From Nephromyces sp. MM_2019 (Eukaryota; Apicomplexa; Aconoidasida; Nephromycida): a DNA stretch of 64,000 bases. A program made the translations under genes and the position numbers. Positions within the stretch are counted from its first letter, which is position 1; every line of letters begins with the position of its first letter. A model generated the notes under the pieces. It had not been told where the DNA came from and did not search any database. It was given only the letters and a program-made list of their open reading frames with translations. This document shows positions 48,817 to 60,300 of the stretch, piece by piece. The stretch spans positions 1 through 64,000 of the forward strand of contig JADHZB010000555.1 in NCBI GenBank assembly GCA_015657535.1. The letters run 5' to 3'.

Positions 48817-49678
48817 GATATCAAGGATGAAGCAGAAAAACGCTTGATGCCAATGGGGGGCGGCAAAGGGAAAAAATGGAGGCAAAGTACCACAAGTAGT
48901 GGTTACCAGAAGCATGTGCTTAACTAGGTGCTTTTCTCCGCATTCGTGAAGTATAAGTTTTGCTATGGAATGAGGTAAAAAAAAACAAGGGTAACGAGGC
49001 AATGAAAAAGTGAAAGGTGAATAGTGCTGAACAGCGAAAGAGTAGAAGACGGAGAAAAGCCCTGATGTGTGATTATTTGACTTTTATATGCATTAAAAAG
49101 CACAAAATGGAAGGAAGGCTTATTAAAAAAAAAAAGTAGAAAAACCTTATCATTTATCCAACACACGTCAAATTTCATTCAATTAGGTAAGTACATCAAA
49201 TTTTTCTCTTTGCTGGCAATTCTGGTGTAAAAATAGAAAGCTCACGTGGGAAAAATCTTAACTCTCATTCAACTAGATTATATTTTCCGCATAAATAGAA
49301 AAGCGGCTTTAAGACTTTACAAGCTCTACATGGATTGAAGATGCCTATACAGTGTAATCAGAGCTGACGCTATATCTAGCATAAAAAAAAATCAATTTGG
49401 GGAAAAATTAACAAAATTAACTCAATTTTAAAAGTTTAATTATGTAGTGTATGTACACCTTGTCAATTGGAAAGCTGTCTTAAGGAAAGGAGCAGAATCT
49501 GTATGAGGAGAAAACAGGGGGAAAATTCAGAAATAGGTGCAGTAAAAAATCTATAGGAGACTAAATATAGACAAAAACTTATGGGATAATGAAATTTCGG
49601 TAAAAACAAGGTAAAAACTAGATTTTATGCAAAGAACTTCATGGAATCTTGGTAGAAGAGAGTCTGTGCTAATACCAC

Positions 49679-49742
49679 CTGAGAATATGGCAAACAAAAG
49701 TATTTCGTATTGATCAAATACTTTTGCTTGCCATATTCTCAG
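49679..49742. repeat. 27-bp inverted repeat with 10-base loop
   Basis: Arms 49679-49705 and 49716-49742 are reverse complements except at one position (49694). On the + RNA this is an A-C mismatch; on the - RNA it is a G-U wobble, so a - strand transcript would form a 27-pair stem. The loop is CGTATTGATC. It lies about 860 bases upstream of the ASH2-like start. No transposon ends or target duplication are evident. Confidence 0.9.
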
Positions 49743-49897
49743 AAGCGTGACATGTTAGATTCTGCATGAGCAGCAACTAGAAAATTCAGCAGCAAAAGTC
49801 TTTATCAGATGAGAAGTTAAAAAAAGAAGGCAATATAAAGCCAAAGAGAAGCAAAATCAATAGATATAAACTGGTGTATTAATTTGCTAGCCTTTGA

Positions 49898-50539
49898 ATG
49901 AAGTTTAGCTTCAGAATTCATCATCGGAGCATTCAAATACTCACGATTTTTCTGTCTTTTTCATTGTCGCATCACATCAACTTTCAGCGATATTCCTGTT
50001 ATATAAAACGGCATATAGATATAATTGAGCAATTATATACATTCTGCGTATTTACTGCACACAATCCTTGTTTCAAAATTTATCTTCATCTTCAATTCCC
50101 GCTCATCTTCATCTTCAAGCAAACTTCATCTTCGAAAAATCCAATTCTTGAAGCAATCTTCATCTCCAAAGCAACCTGCAACATCAAGCAATCTCCATCT
50201 TCAAAATCACCTGCATCTCCGAAACAATCTTCATCTTCAAACAATCTGAGTCTTCAAGCAATCTTCATCTTCAAAACAATTTTAATCTCCAAAATAACCC
50301 GCATCTCTAACATTACCTGCATCTTCAAAACAACCTTACGCCTCAAAAAAACCTGCATCTATATGATTGCAATAATCCAAGCTGAAAATTCAACTTACCT
50401 AAAGCAAACAACTAAATGGCAGTTTGATACATCCCAACTCACACTTAAGAACTGGAACCTAATAGAATTTAATCAGGGACTCCAAATATTAAAAGCCCTA
50501 GATATCATAAAGAGTATGAACCTAGGCTCTGGGAATTGA
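49898..50539 (+). CDS. Possible 213-aa ORF spanning a minisatellite, unknown
   Basis: ATG-initiated frame with a hydrophobic N-terminal stretch (IQILTIFLSFSLSHHI) and a central region generated by the 18-bp repeat (Ser, Phe, Ile, Lys-rich six-residue periodicity). Openness is partly explained by the repeat. It is unrecognised and could be non-coding. Confidence 0.2.
   Translation: MKFSFRIHHRSIQILTIFLSFSLSHHINFQRYSCYIKRHIDIIEQLYTFCVFTAHNPCFKIYLHLQFPLIFIFKQTSSSKNPILEAIFISKATCNIKQSPSSKSPASPKQSSSSNNLSLQAIFIFKTILISKITRISNITCIFKTTLRLKKTCIYMIAIIQAENSTYLKQTTKWQFDTSQLTLKNWNLIEFNQGLQILKALDIIKSMNLGSGN
50075..50350. repeat. Imperfect 18-bp minisatellite
   Basis: Roughly 15 degenerate copies of a unit close to AATCTTCATCTTCAAAAC. 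The period is mostly 18 and so preserves one reading frame. Copies vary by substitution rather than by frame-breaking indels in most units. Confidence 0.65.
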
Positions 50540-51054
50540 AGAGAACTAAACTACGAAACTGATATAGGCTCAAGGATACTAAACCAATCTTTTGCTCAAT
50601 ATCCAAAAGACTTTGGGAAATCCCCAACTTGTTCCTTCAATCATCAGCGAAACTGAAAAAATCACTCTTTACCTCAATATTATCATTGCTATCAGCCCTA
50701 TCGCAACGCTAATCTCTTTAAAGACGTATAATATCATGCAAGGAAGAGGCAAACTCCCAATTAATAAGTCGTCTAGAGGGAGGTGAGGAAACCGGAAAAC
50801 CTCTTTTCAACTATTCATAATTGCATAGTAACAACAGAAACCTTGAAAAATAACAGAAAATAGCAAAAAGGTAACAGCTGCGGAGAAAGCAGCAAGCAGA
50901 GGTATGGGTATACTAAGGGGGGGAGTAAGAGTACCAATAGCGTACATACACATGTGAGTGCTGTGCGAGTGCAGGAGAGGCACCCCAGAAGTAAAATACA
51001 CGCGTATTAAGGATATTATAATGGAAGGAAATATACGAGTGGAAGGTGGAAATG

Positions 51055-51210
51055 TTTGTGTATGAGTGTGTGCGTGTGCGTGTGAGTTGTGTGTGGTGTG
51101 TGCGTCAACTTGTGTGCCCGAGTGTGCGTGTATGAGTTTTTTGTGCTGTGTTAACCTGTGTGCGTGATCTTTTTGCGTAATCTCTTGTGTGTGTGTGAGC
51201 TCACTAGAGA
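51055..51210. repeat. TG-rich low-complexity tract
   Basis: Degenerate GTGTGCGTGTG sequence on the + strand, intergenic. The long - strand frame crossing it (50807-51715) translates as His/Thr repeats and is not considered a gene. Confidence 0.6.
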
Positions 51211-51449
51211 TAGACGGAACATGCAAGGTGTGGTACACGCATAGCAGTGGGCATAAAAATGCTTTCTCGCAAGCTTGAGCCGATGAAATTAACCCAGGTA
51301 GAGGAAGGGAGGATCGAACACGCCCACATAGGTATATATTATATATAACGTAACAATACTTTACAGAGGTGGCAACTACTAGAAAAAAAGCAACATGGGC
51401 CACCATATGTGCAGCGAATAAGTAGCAGCCGTATGTGTAAGTTAACAGC

Positions 51450-51750
51450 TTCATATGGAAGCAGGTTCGCACACAAATATAAAATGTTAGCACACCCACA
51501 AAAAAAGGGAGTAACCACAAGTTCAACAAAGCTGGTTCACACGCATATGCAACATTAGCACACGAGCACCTAAAGGAGGTTAACATACGAATATCAGAGC
51601 AGTTGAACATACAAATACTACTATAGTAGTTGAAGATACGAATATCAGAGTGAGTCAACGTACGAATATTAGAGTAAGTCAGCACACAAACCACCACTGG
51701 AGTAAGTCCGCACACGAATACCAGAGTAACACACAGCTACCAAATAAACT
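51450..51750. repeat. Degenerate short repeat field
   Basis: Multiple diverged copies of a motif close to AACATACGAATATCAGAGT, spaced irregularly at about 25-35 bases, including several ACGAATAT cores between 51590 and 51720. It is intergenic. Confidence 0.5.
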
Positions 51751-52661
51751 GGGCACCCAAACAATAGGATATAGACATACTCCCAACCAGTTTATTTTAG
51801 CATGAATAACGAGGCAATATCTATGAGCCTACTACCTTGTTGCAACCTCACACGACCTCTTCATGTATGCACTGTTGCTGCCTCTAAACTTTCGCATTGT
51901 TTATTTCGTATGCTTTGCACCAGTTTTTCGTTGATGGTACTGATTAGCTGTATGATGCGCTTTTCAGCAATCTTTTTAGTTTTCCTTTATCGTCTGACTA
52001 GAGGCTTAATTTCAATATAGATCAACGCCAAGGAAAGCCTCTTTTTTTTTAGAAATATTGAAACGCTTATCTTGCATATGAGAGAGACAGAGATTCATCA
52101 CCAAATATGGGTGAGTTTAAATCTCCTTTTAAATTGTGCGGATACACAAATTTACAGCACAGCAGAACGAACCACTCTCTCACATTATGCTGATTAATGG
52201 GTGGAAGAGGTTTTTGAACCGAAATCGAATGTACATTTGCTGCAGGCGGACTTGTTGTCAGTCCACTCTTTCGCCTCTAAAACATAAGAAAATTATCCAG
52301 CCCGAAAAAGCATGAGTCCATGTGGTATCAAGCTTTTTACAATGACTTTGTATCTTATTTGCTATGCATTTATAGCCTGCACGGGGCCAGTACCGTTTGC
52401 TACAATATTACGGCTAAAACAAAATGTATCTCTCAATATTTCGACCCTGTTTTTTCAGAAAAGCTTTAACCTACGACTGGCCGGAGATTTGCCCCGCATA
52501 GATACAGCAGTTCATCCAAGCTATGAGACAGAGAGAGCAAGGCCGCCATGATGTCTTTGCTTCTCATTTCAGTTCCTCATTATAATCCTTTCAAAAATAC
52601 CTTGTCTTTCCACCGACTCATCATCAGATTAACTCTGTTTTCTGTCTCGTAAGCGAACTCT

Positions 52662-53051
52662 TCATATTTGAGACGGGCTAGCATATTTTTGCCACAGGTT
52701 TTCAATTTGTGCTCCGGAAGATGGATATACTTTGAACTTTTTGTAAATAGCTGGGCAGAAGTTAATCACTTCGCACTTGACTTTATCCAGCATGGACAAG
52801 TGAATGTATGCGCGTTTAGCAAGAAGCCAAGAGGAGAAAAGCATCAGAAGGAAGAAATAGCAGGAAAACCGGATGATTTTCACTAAAATTGCCTTCTCGA
52901 TAAACCTAATAGGAGGGAGTAATCTAAAACTGCCAAAGTAGTACTTAAAAAAACTTGACCCACAAACCAGAAACATATAAAACTCAAGCCGGAGAGAAAC
53001 ATATCCAAAGTACAAAAGCCTCCCAGCAGATAAAGAAGTTCTATCCCACAC
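52662..53051 (-). CDS. Possible exon with a hydrophobic segment, unknown
   Basis: A - strand frame with one clear hydrophobic stretch (FSCYFFLLMLFSSWLL) followed by a soluble tail with VKCEVINFCPAIYKKF. There is no ATG at its 5' end, so if real it is an internal or last exon. The family is unknown. Confidence 0.2.
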   Translation of the reverse strand: MWDRTSLSAGRLLYFGYVSLRLEFYMFLVCGSSFFKYYFGSFRLLPPIRFIEKAILVKIIRFSCYFFLLMLFSSWLLAKRAYIHLSMLDKVKCEVINFCPAIYKKFKVYPSSGAQIENLWQKYASPSQI

Positions 53052-54373
53052 ACGGGCGTATACATGGTACCTAGGAAATTGCTAGTGCATCAGCCCGAAG
53101 CGCACGTCGCCTTAAGACAAATCGTATGCAGCAACTGTCAAGTTACGACAAAATCCTGAATAATGTATGACTCGCGTATAAACCACACTAAAATACACTT
53201 TTTTTAAGTCCCTCTTTAAGAGCAGAGGGTTATATCAAAGTATGAAAAGGATCGAGGAAAACACAAAGGGGGGTGGATTGTGGAACGAGGGAGGTGCCTG
53301 TGTTACATGGGAGGCAGCAAACCTCTTGAAAGTCTTAAAACTAAGTTAGCACCTTTTCTTCCATGCATAATTCTGGAACAGACTTAAGCTTTGGTGGAAA
53401 ATTACCACTAAATACATCATTTCATTCCAGCAATGAAAATTATGATGCTCTTTCCTCAAAACGCAGTTCACTACAAAATTAATTCCCCTGTAAGCTAGCG
53501 CGCACAATGAAATAGCATGCAAACATATAAAAAGAACATCTATATTTTACCTTCAAATAGTTATAAACCAGCTGCACATAAACGCTTTGAAAAGCCATTG
53601 TCAAGACAACAAAGCTCTACAATCTCTTCTATAACATGCCGCCGAGGTTAAATTACATTCATCTAGCCTACACGCATTGACCTTGTGTACGGCGTCATTC
53701 AATCTTATCATTTGCTGCAAAATATACACAAATATTGTAGCACACTCAACCATAAATTTTCTCCCTTGATCTACTCAACATTTTCATGAATGTGCTAAAT
53801 GAGCTCTACAGACGGTTTTATTGGTATATCATTTCACCGCATAATGATTCTTTGCGAACACGTGCTAAAACCGAGATTTCATAGCCAGTATGTGTATATT
53901 ACAGTAATCCGAAATTAGGGCAAAAATCGCACACACAAGGAGAAAGTAATATATACAAAAAGTCCAACGTAAATGCCATAAAGAACACCGCATGAGTATC
54001 CGCTATACATAATTCGTGTGTTCAGAGGTGCTAGTGTTTGAAGCAGTTAAAGCTATGACTCACCTTAAAGCGTAGCTACCTACTCAGTGTGTATACTAAC
54101 AAGCTACCCCTATAATAACTGATTAACCTGCGCTTCCTCCCGGTAAAGGTATAAACGCTCGCATCACGGCACACACAAGAATACTCGTTCCGAAGAGCGC
54201 ACACACACACACATGAACTTTAAATTATACAAAACAAAACATCTTAGGGGCTTATAAACACATTGGCTTATAGACATAATCGCATTCTCGCACACGACTA
54301 AAAGCTCGTATATTTCATAGTCATCATGAATACAATAAGAATAATCAGATTATTCTTTGACATAAAGGTTTCA

Positions 54374-57300
54374 TCAATCTTCAGCAGCTATAGCCGTGGC
54401 GACCAATTTATCAATAGTCGTTACGCCGAAAGATGATGGGCAGCCCTGAAGAGGAAAGAGATATCACACATACACACACATATACAAATTAAGCTTTCAC
54501 CTTTATCAGATCTGTATATACAGAATTTTAAAACAATAAAACGAAGAGGTAAAATATCTTTTAAGAAGTATAAAAAGTTTTACATTTTCTCTTAATACCA
54601 CAAGTCTAAACGCTCAACTTCCCAAAAATATATTTCCATCACGAAAAAAAGTTACCTGCAAACAAAACCGATGAAATGAACATTGCATATTTTTAAGGCT
54701 GATGCACACACAAGGTTATTAGCGGGACTCAACCCGGAAAAAGCTGACATACACACACAATCTCTTTAGATCTTTGTTAAAACTCTACAAGTGAACCCTA
54801 AAACACCTATTTCCAACAAACGCTATCGATAGTTTCATAGTGTGTATAGAATGAAGTTAGCTAATTCATTATAGTATGTGTTTAGAGTGAAAGTAGCTAC
54901 TCTTTCCTAGTGTATGAACACACACAGACGCATTCTCTTTAGCTCTTTGTTAAAACCCTAACCCTAAACTCTAAAACACCTGTTTCCACGAAACTTTTTA
55001 GCTCTCTGATTTTTGGAGCAAAAATGCATACAAAGAACTGCAAAAAAGCAGAAAAATCAGCAGGAAGAAGAAGGAAAATGCATTTCCCTCAAACTACGAA
55101 TTAATTTACAAGGCACTTCAACAGGTTTTGAAGCAATCAAAAACTCTCTGCATCTTCTTCTGCTTACTTACCATTTCACCGAGTAGCTCAGTGTTTAATT
55201 TTCCCTTGATTAGGTAATTCTTCTGCATAAGCGATTGATGCCACTCAATCATCAAATCAATAACTGGGACTAGTAGACCCTGCATTCACACGTTGAGAAA
55301 ATAGCTTCAAGTTCACAAACTGCTAAGCTTGATTATACAAAAGAAAGTTTGTAGACACACACACGCATGCACAAGCTGAAAACGGCTAAAAAACCCGCCC
55401 ACACATCGTACGCACAGAAAACAAGCTCTCAGCAGGAGATAAGCCCACTTTGCACACACTCTGAAATCAAGCAAAAAGAGCTCACCAGCATCTCGGCTAT
55501 ATCTTTCAAGATACATAAGCCATAAGGAATATCCTCCCAAAACAAACGGGATTCGTATGCAGGATGGAAACCTCCTATATAAGAAGATGGTAACTGCTGT
55601 TGCACACACATACTCTTGCTTATATAACGAATTTCTCACAAGAAGTAGAAATTGAGATAAGAGGAAGAGTTGAATTCCATAATGTATACATATTCAAAGG
55701 CAGAAGCGAATGTGTAGAAGATGGGAATAGACGCATAATGTAGACATTTTCACGACAAAGCGGGATTAGACATCAGAAATAGAGGCAACAAAAAATCTTT
55801 AATAAGCCAACAAAATGATGCTTAAAGAGGTGAAAATATGCAGACACACATACCAATACCAAAACACACACACATGCAAACACACACCTGGAAAAATGCT
55901 CTACAAAGCAAAGTTAAGCTTCTGCTTGACAAGCACATTCTCATAACACCTGCAGCTATTTCAGCCTCTAATCTTAGCCTCCATATATCTCAAAGAAAAG
56001 CCAACGCACACTGATACTCTTTCCCATTCAGCACACTATTAAGCATGCACTGCAACTTATTCATTAACATAGGCACTCTAGAAAACACACACGCACACAC
56101 ACACAAAGGGAGCTTCACCATTCACCGCCTTCACCGGAGTGTGAACTCCAGCATAACCCTGATTGGTAGAAAAAACGTCTTTTAAACTGGCAGTGCTGCT
56201 CACGTCCCTATCTGCGTACACACACACACACACACACACACAAGAGTAAGCGATACATCCAGGAAGACGATACAAAGAGCATATCATGGATATCCTTATA
56301 TACACTCCGGCAAAGCCTTGTAATCAAAACATCAAAAAGAAGTATCAGATATGAAGAAGCAGCAAGCAGAACATGCACGCCTGTAAAGACTTTGAAATAC
56401 GCCATATGATGGTTTTTGTTGCACACACACATGCCGGCAAGAGTGGTATTATGACTGGTTTCTTGCACCGACTTGCTTTAGCTTAGCAACACGCAAAGCG
56501 TAAAATATAAAAAAGTATTAAAGTAAAGATAGTGGAAAAAGCAGTGAAACAAATTCTTGCCGAAAAAAATCAGCCTGGAGATTTTCTGCTAAACACACAC
56601 GCACATACACAAAAGCACACACACAAGCACACACCTGTGCACACAGTTCATCCTCCAAAACCGGAAAAAAAGAAAGCGTAATTCCAGTAAAAATGACCAA
56701 GAGGCAGAAGAAAAAATGAGAAAAAAAAGAAAAAACACTACAAGACCCACAAGTTTTTAGGAAATATTGAAACTCGAAGATCTGCGGACGAAGCTGAAAG
56801 ATTAGAACAAGAAGCTGCAAAATCTTCAGAGCAAACAACGAGCAAAAAACAGCAAAAACTCATAAAAAATGCTTCACACACACAAAAACCAGATAGAAGC
56901 TTCAAACCATATTGCTTGCTGATCCTCTCTTTCAAAGGAATAACACTGGATAAGTCCAAGGAAGGGTATCGCTTAATCAACTCGGCCTTTATGCTCTGGA
57001 GCTCCTAAAGCAGTGGTTTGTTGAAATTAGAGAAAGAAATCCACACACACATATATATTCCAGCATCTATATACGATTGATGAAAAGTTGGAATTAATCC
57101 ATACATACACACACATATCTCATCACCCATATATGAGAAAATAAATTCAGCCTAATCAACGCACATAATTAACAGCAAAAATTACAAACACTTCATTAAA
57201 CTAAAAATAATCCCACCATTACAAGGATCACACACACAATACAAATAAATGCACACAAAGAAACTAGGATCACGCATATCTCATTCTTCAGTTCAGTAAA

Positions 57301-60300
57301 AATCACACCTTTAAAAAATAAACCCTAAAATCGAATGCAGTTCGCTCCAGAGCTAGCCGAGTTTCTATAGCACCTAGAAATCATGAAACATTGACTTTTA
57401 AACGTTAAACTTCATCCAAAACATCATTTTATCTTCATGCTTGGAAGGGGTGCGTGTACGTACACTTGAGTATGTGACGTTCAGGCTGATACATGGCAGG
57501 AATTTAATGATTTTTAGGATTTTCGCCGAGGCTGCAGTCCGCAAGAAAGTGGTATGGAATATTATAAGAGGGCAGAGGAGGATTTTCTATGTGTTTGCCT
57601 CAATTCTTGTGTATGTGGTGTGTTTAAAGCTGCAAGCGCCTCTATAGGCCTATGAAACTCGTAGATGCGACTGGCTTTGGAGGTTGAACACATTCAGTGT
57701 GTGACGGCGAAGCAACGTCTATTATCGTGTATGCTGGAAAGTGTGCGTGCATATCAATATGTGCGTATGCAGGTTTTTTCGTGCGTGCTCGCCAGTGCAT
57801 GTGCCCATATTTATGAGCGTGTGCATATACCTGTGGGTTCTCATGCCTGTGGATGTACCTGCTTGTGTACCTGCACGCATGCATCTACCCTCTTGTGTTT
57901 GTGCCGTGTACCTGCGCTTGAGTGAGTGCCTATAAGCAGCACATACCTGTGCGTGTAAGTGTGCATCTCGATACCTAGACTAAACGTTCCACAATACCTC
58001 AGAACAGAACATCCAAGCACACACAATAATAAACAACTAAACCTTCACTTTCAACACAAAATTCATTCAAAAAGTAGCGTTTAAAGCCTCTAAAAGCAGC
58101 GAAATTTCATCATTAACAATCTGCTTAAAATCATCTCTCTCTCATCTTCACCAACCCCATCAAGTCGTGATATCCACTCAGCAGAGACTTCATTCATATC
58201 AGAATAGAGGCCCCACTGAATCTCCTCCTTTTTATAAGGAGTAACTCCATCCCATTCGCCGAATATCCCATAATACCTGTGTGCGTGTTGGAAGAAAAGG
58301 TTGAAGATAAGCGAGCTGAGAGCGTGAAGATCTCTTCTTACAGAGAAATGTAGGAGAAAGAGATAGAATAACGAAAGTGATTAAAAGAAGAGCTAGTGTG
58401 CGTTTTATTTGCATCTACAGGGAGGAGTAAGTTTGATCATATGGGAGGGATGATGAGGAGGAAAGGATAATCACAAAAATGCGCACACGCAAGGAATCCC
58501 TGATTACTGAGAGCTAAACAAATTCTAATATGTGATGCACATGTGTCGTGTGTGTGTGCGTGAGTGCATGCATGTTGTGTATGTATGTGAGTGCGTGTGT
58601 GTGTGCGTGAGTGCATGCATGTTGTGGATGTATGTGAGTGCGTGTGTGTGTGTGCAAGTTTTTGCGTATGCGAGAGTATGTGCGTGAGTGTGCGTCCCTA
58701 TGTAGGTGTGTGTGGCACATACGAGCAATTCGTAGGCAGCATTTTTGTAGCTTAAGGAGAGCGTCTTGGAGATGCAAATATAGATGAAATGCTAGCAAAC
58801 ATCAGAGCTTCACTTTGCCCTTTATAATTCGATTGTGTGCGCGATATGGTAACAAGCTTGGCGATCTTCTACGCGTATTACAAGAAGCCCTAGCGTTACT
58901 TTCTTAAAGAAATTACCGTGTGTGCGTTATTTTAAAAAGGAGGCTGAATGATAGACCAATTACTAGGAGCAAACGAGTAAATACAAAAGCAATTTCAGGT
59001 GCAATAGTTATGCAAAAGTCACAGATATCAGGGCTATAAATTAGTACTTTTAAGTGTCTTAGATACACACTCTAGGCTTAAAATTAGTACCTTCTAAAGT
59101 GTTTGCGATGCTACAGCTACCTCCAACACTACAGCTCCAAACTTACAGGTACCACTTCCCCTACCCCACTATTGTCTAATATTGACGAAGTGCTTGCTTT
59201 TGTAGCTTCCTAGCTAAAAACAAGCGCTACAAAACACTTTAACGAAAGAAACAGGTGTGTGTAAAGCTTGGGAGAGTTCATCAAAAGTACGAAATTAGCA
59301 CGGAAATTCAACTTTCCTTCCTGAAATGATGCAAGAAACATAGGTAAACAAAGGAGAAGAGAAAGAAAAAAAATCATCAGAAGAAGAAGGAGACGAAGAA
59401 GAGGAAGAAGACAAAGAACAGGAAGAAAGCGAAGAAGAGGAAGAAGACAAAGAACAGGAAGAAGAAAAATCACGATAAGAACAAGAAAAAGGAGAAGAAA
59501 AAGGAGAAGAAAAAGGAGAAGAAAAAGGAGAAGAAAAAGGAGAATCACCAGAAAAAAAAAAAAGACCAGAGTAAAGGAAAAAATTATGCAATTTTGATGC
59601 AAAATAGCAAGATGAGAAGCAGCACACACTACAGTGAAAGTCTCGCGAGACCAATGCGCACAATGCTTCGCATATCACATACTGTTCAGCAGATATACCC
59701 GCAAAATATCATTGAACACACTGGGAAAAAACTCTTAAAACAAAAACACATACGGATAGATACTCACACACACGATTGTAGACACACACACGTAGTGATA
59801 AACACAAAAAAAACATACCTTCCAGGATGTATGATCTGGTTCGAAGGTGTAAGCGTGAGAGAAAGGAAGTTTGGCACTATTTCTGAAGGCAAAGAAGTAC
59901 TTTTTCACGCATATCTCGGCTGTTTATTAGTGTTTTTAATAATCAAACATTTCGGGTGAAGCCTGATAGCCAAATTTGACAAGATCATACATAAAACCAC
60001 TAAACATAAAATAGCTGGCAAAAATAGCCATGAAGCAGAGAAATTAAAAAAAAAGGGGGTTTTTCTATAGTGAATATGCACACAGAAAATATAAAAAAAA
60101 ATCAATTGAAAACTTCTCTGCATCGAAATCATCAGCAACTTCTGAAGGCAACACACACAAAATTCTCCTCCTAAAATCCACCTAAACTGTAGCTTCTCTT
60201 ACTTGAAGGAATGTCAAATAGAGATCCAATCATTTCTGCGATAGAAGTGGCTTTTTCCGGGGGAAGAACTGCCACACACAACATCTGCTTTATTCCAAGC

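Larger units (their letters stand above)
48817..54373. other. 5.5-kb repeat-rich intergenic region
   Basis: This separates the ASH2-like gene from the 3' end of the opine dehydrogenase, both on the - strand. It contains a near-perfect inverted repeat (49679-49742), an 18-bp-type minisatellite inside an open frame (50075-50350), TG-rich sequence (51055-51210) and a degenerate repeat field (51450-51750). Possible membrane-segment frames lie at 52312-52551 (+) and 52662-53051 (-). None of these ORFs is convincing. Confidence 0.5.

Noticed and set aside
50807..51715. 302-codon - strand frame with hydrophobic patches
   Set aside because: It crosses the TG-rich tract (His/Thr repeats) and the ACGAATAT repeat field; openness is explained by repeats and no family is recognisable.
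59210..59678. Leu- or Ser-rich - strand open frames of 127-139 codons
   Set aside because: These are produced by the GAA purine array; no ordered composition outside the repeat.
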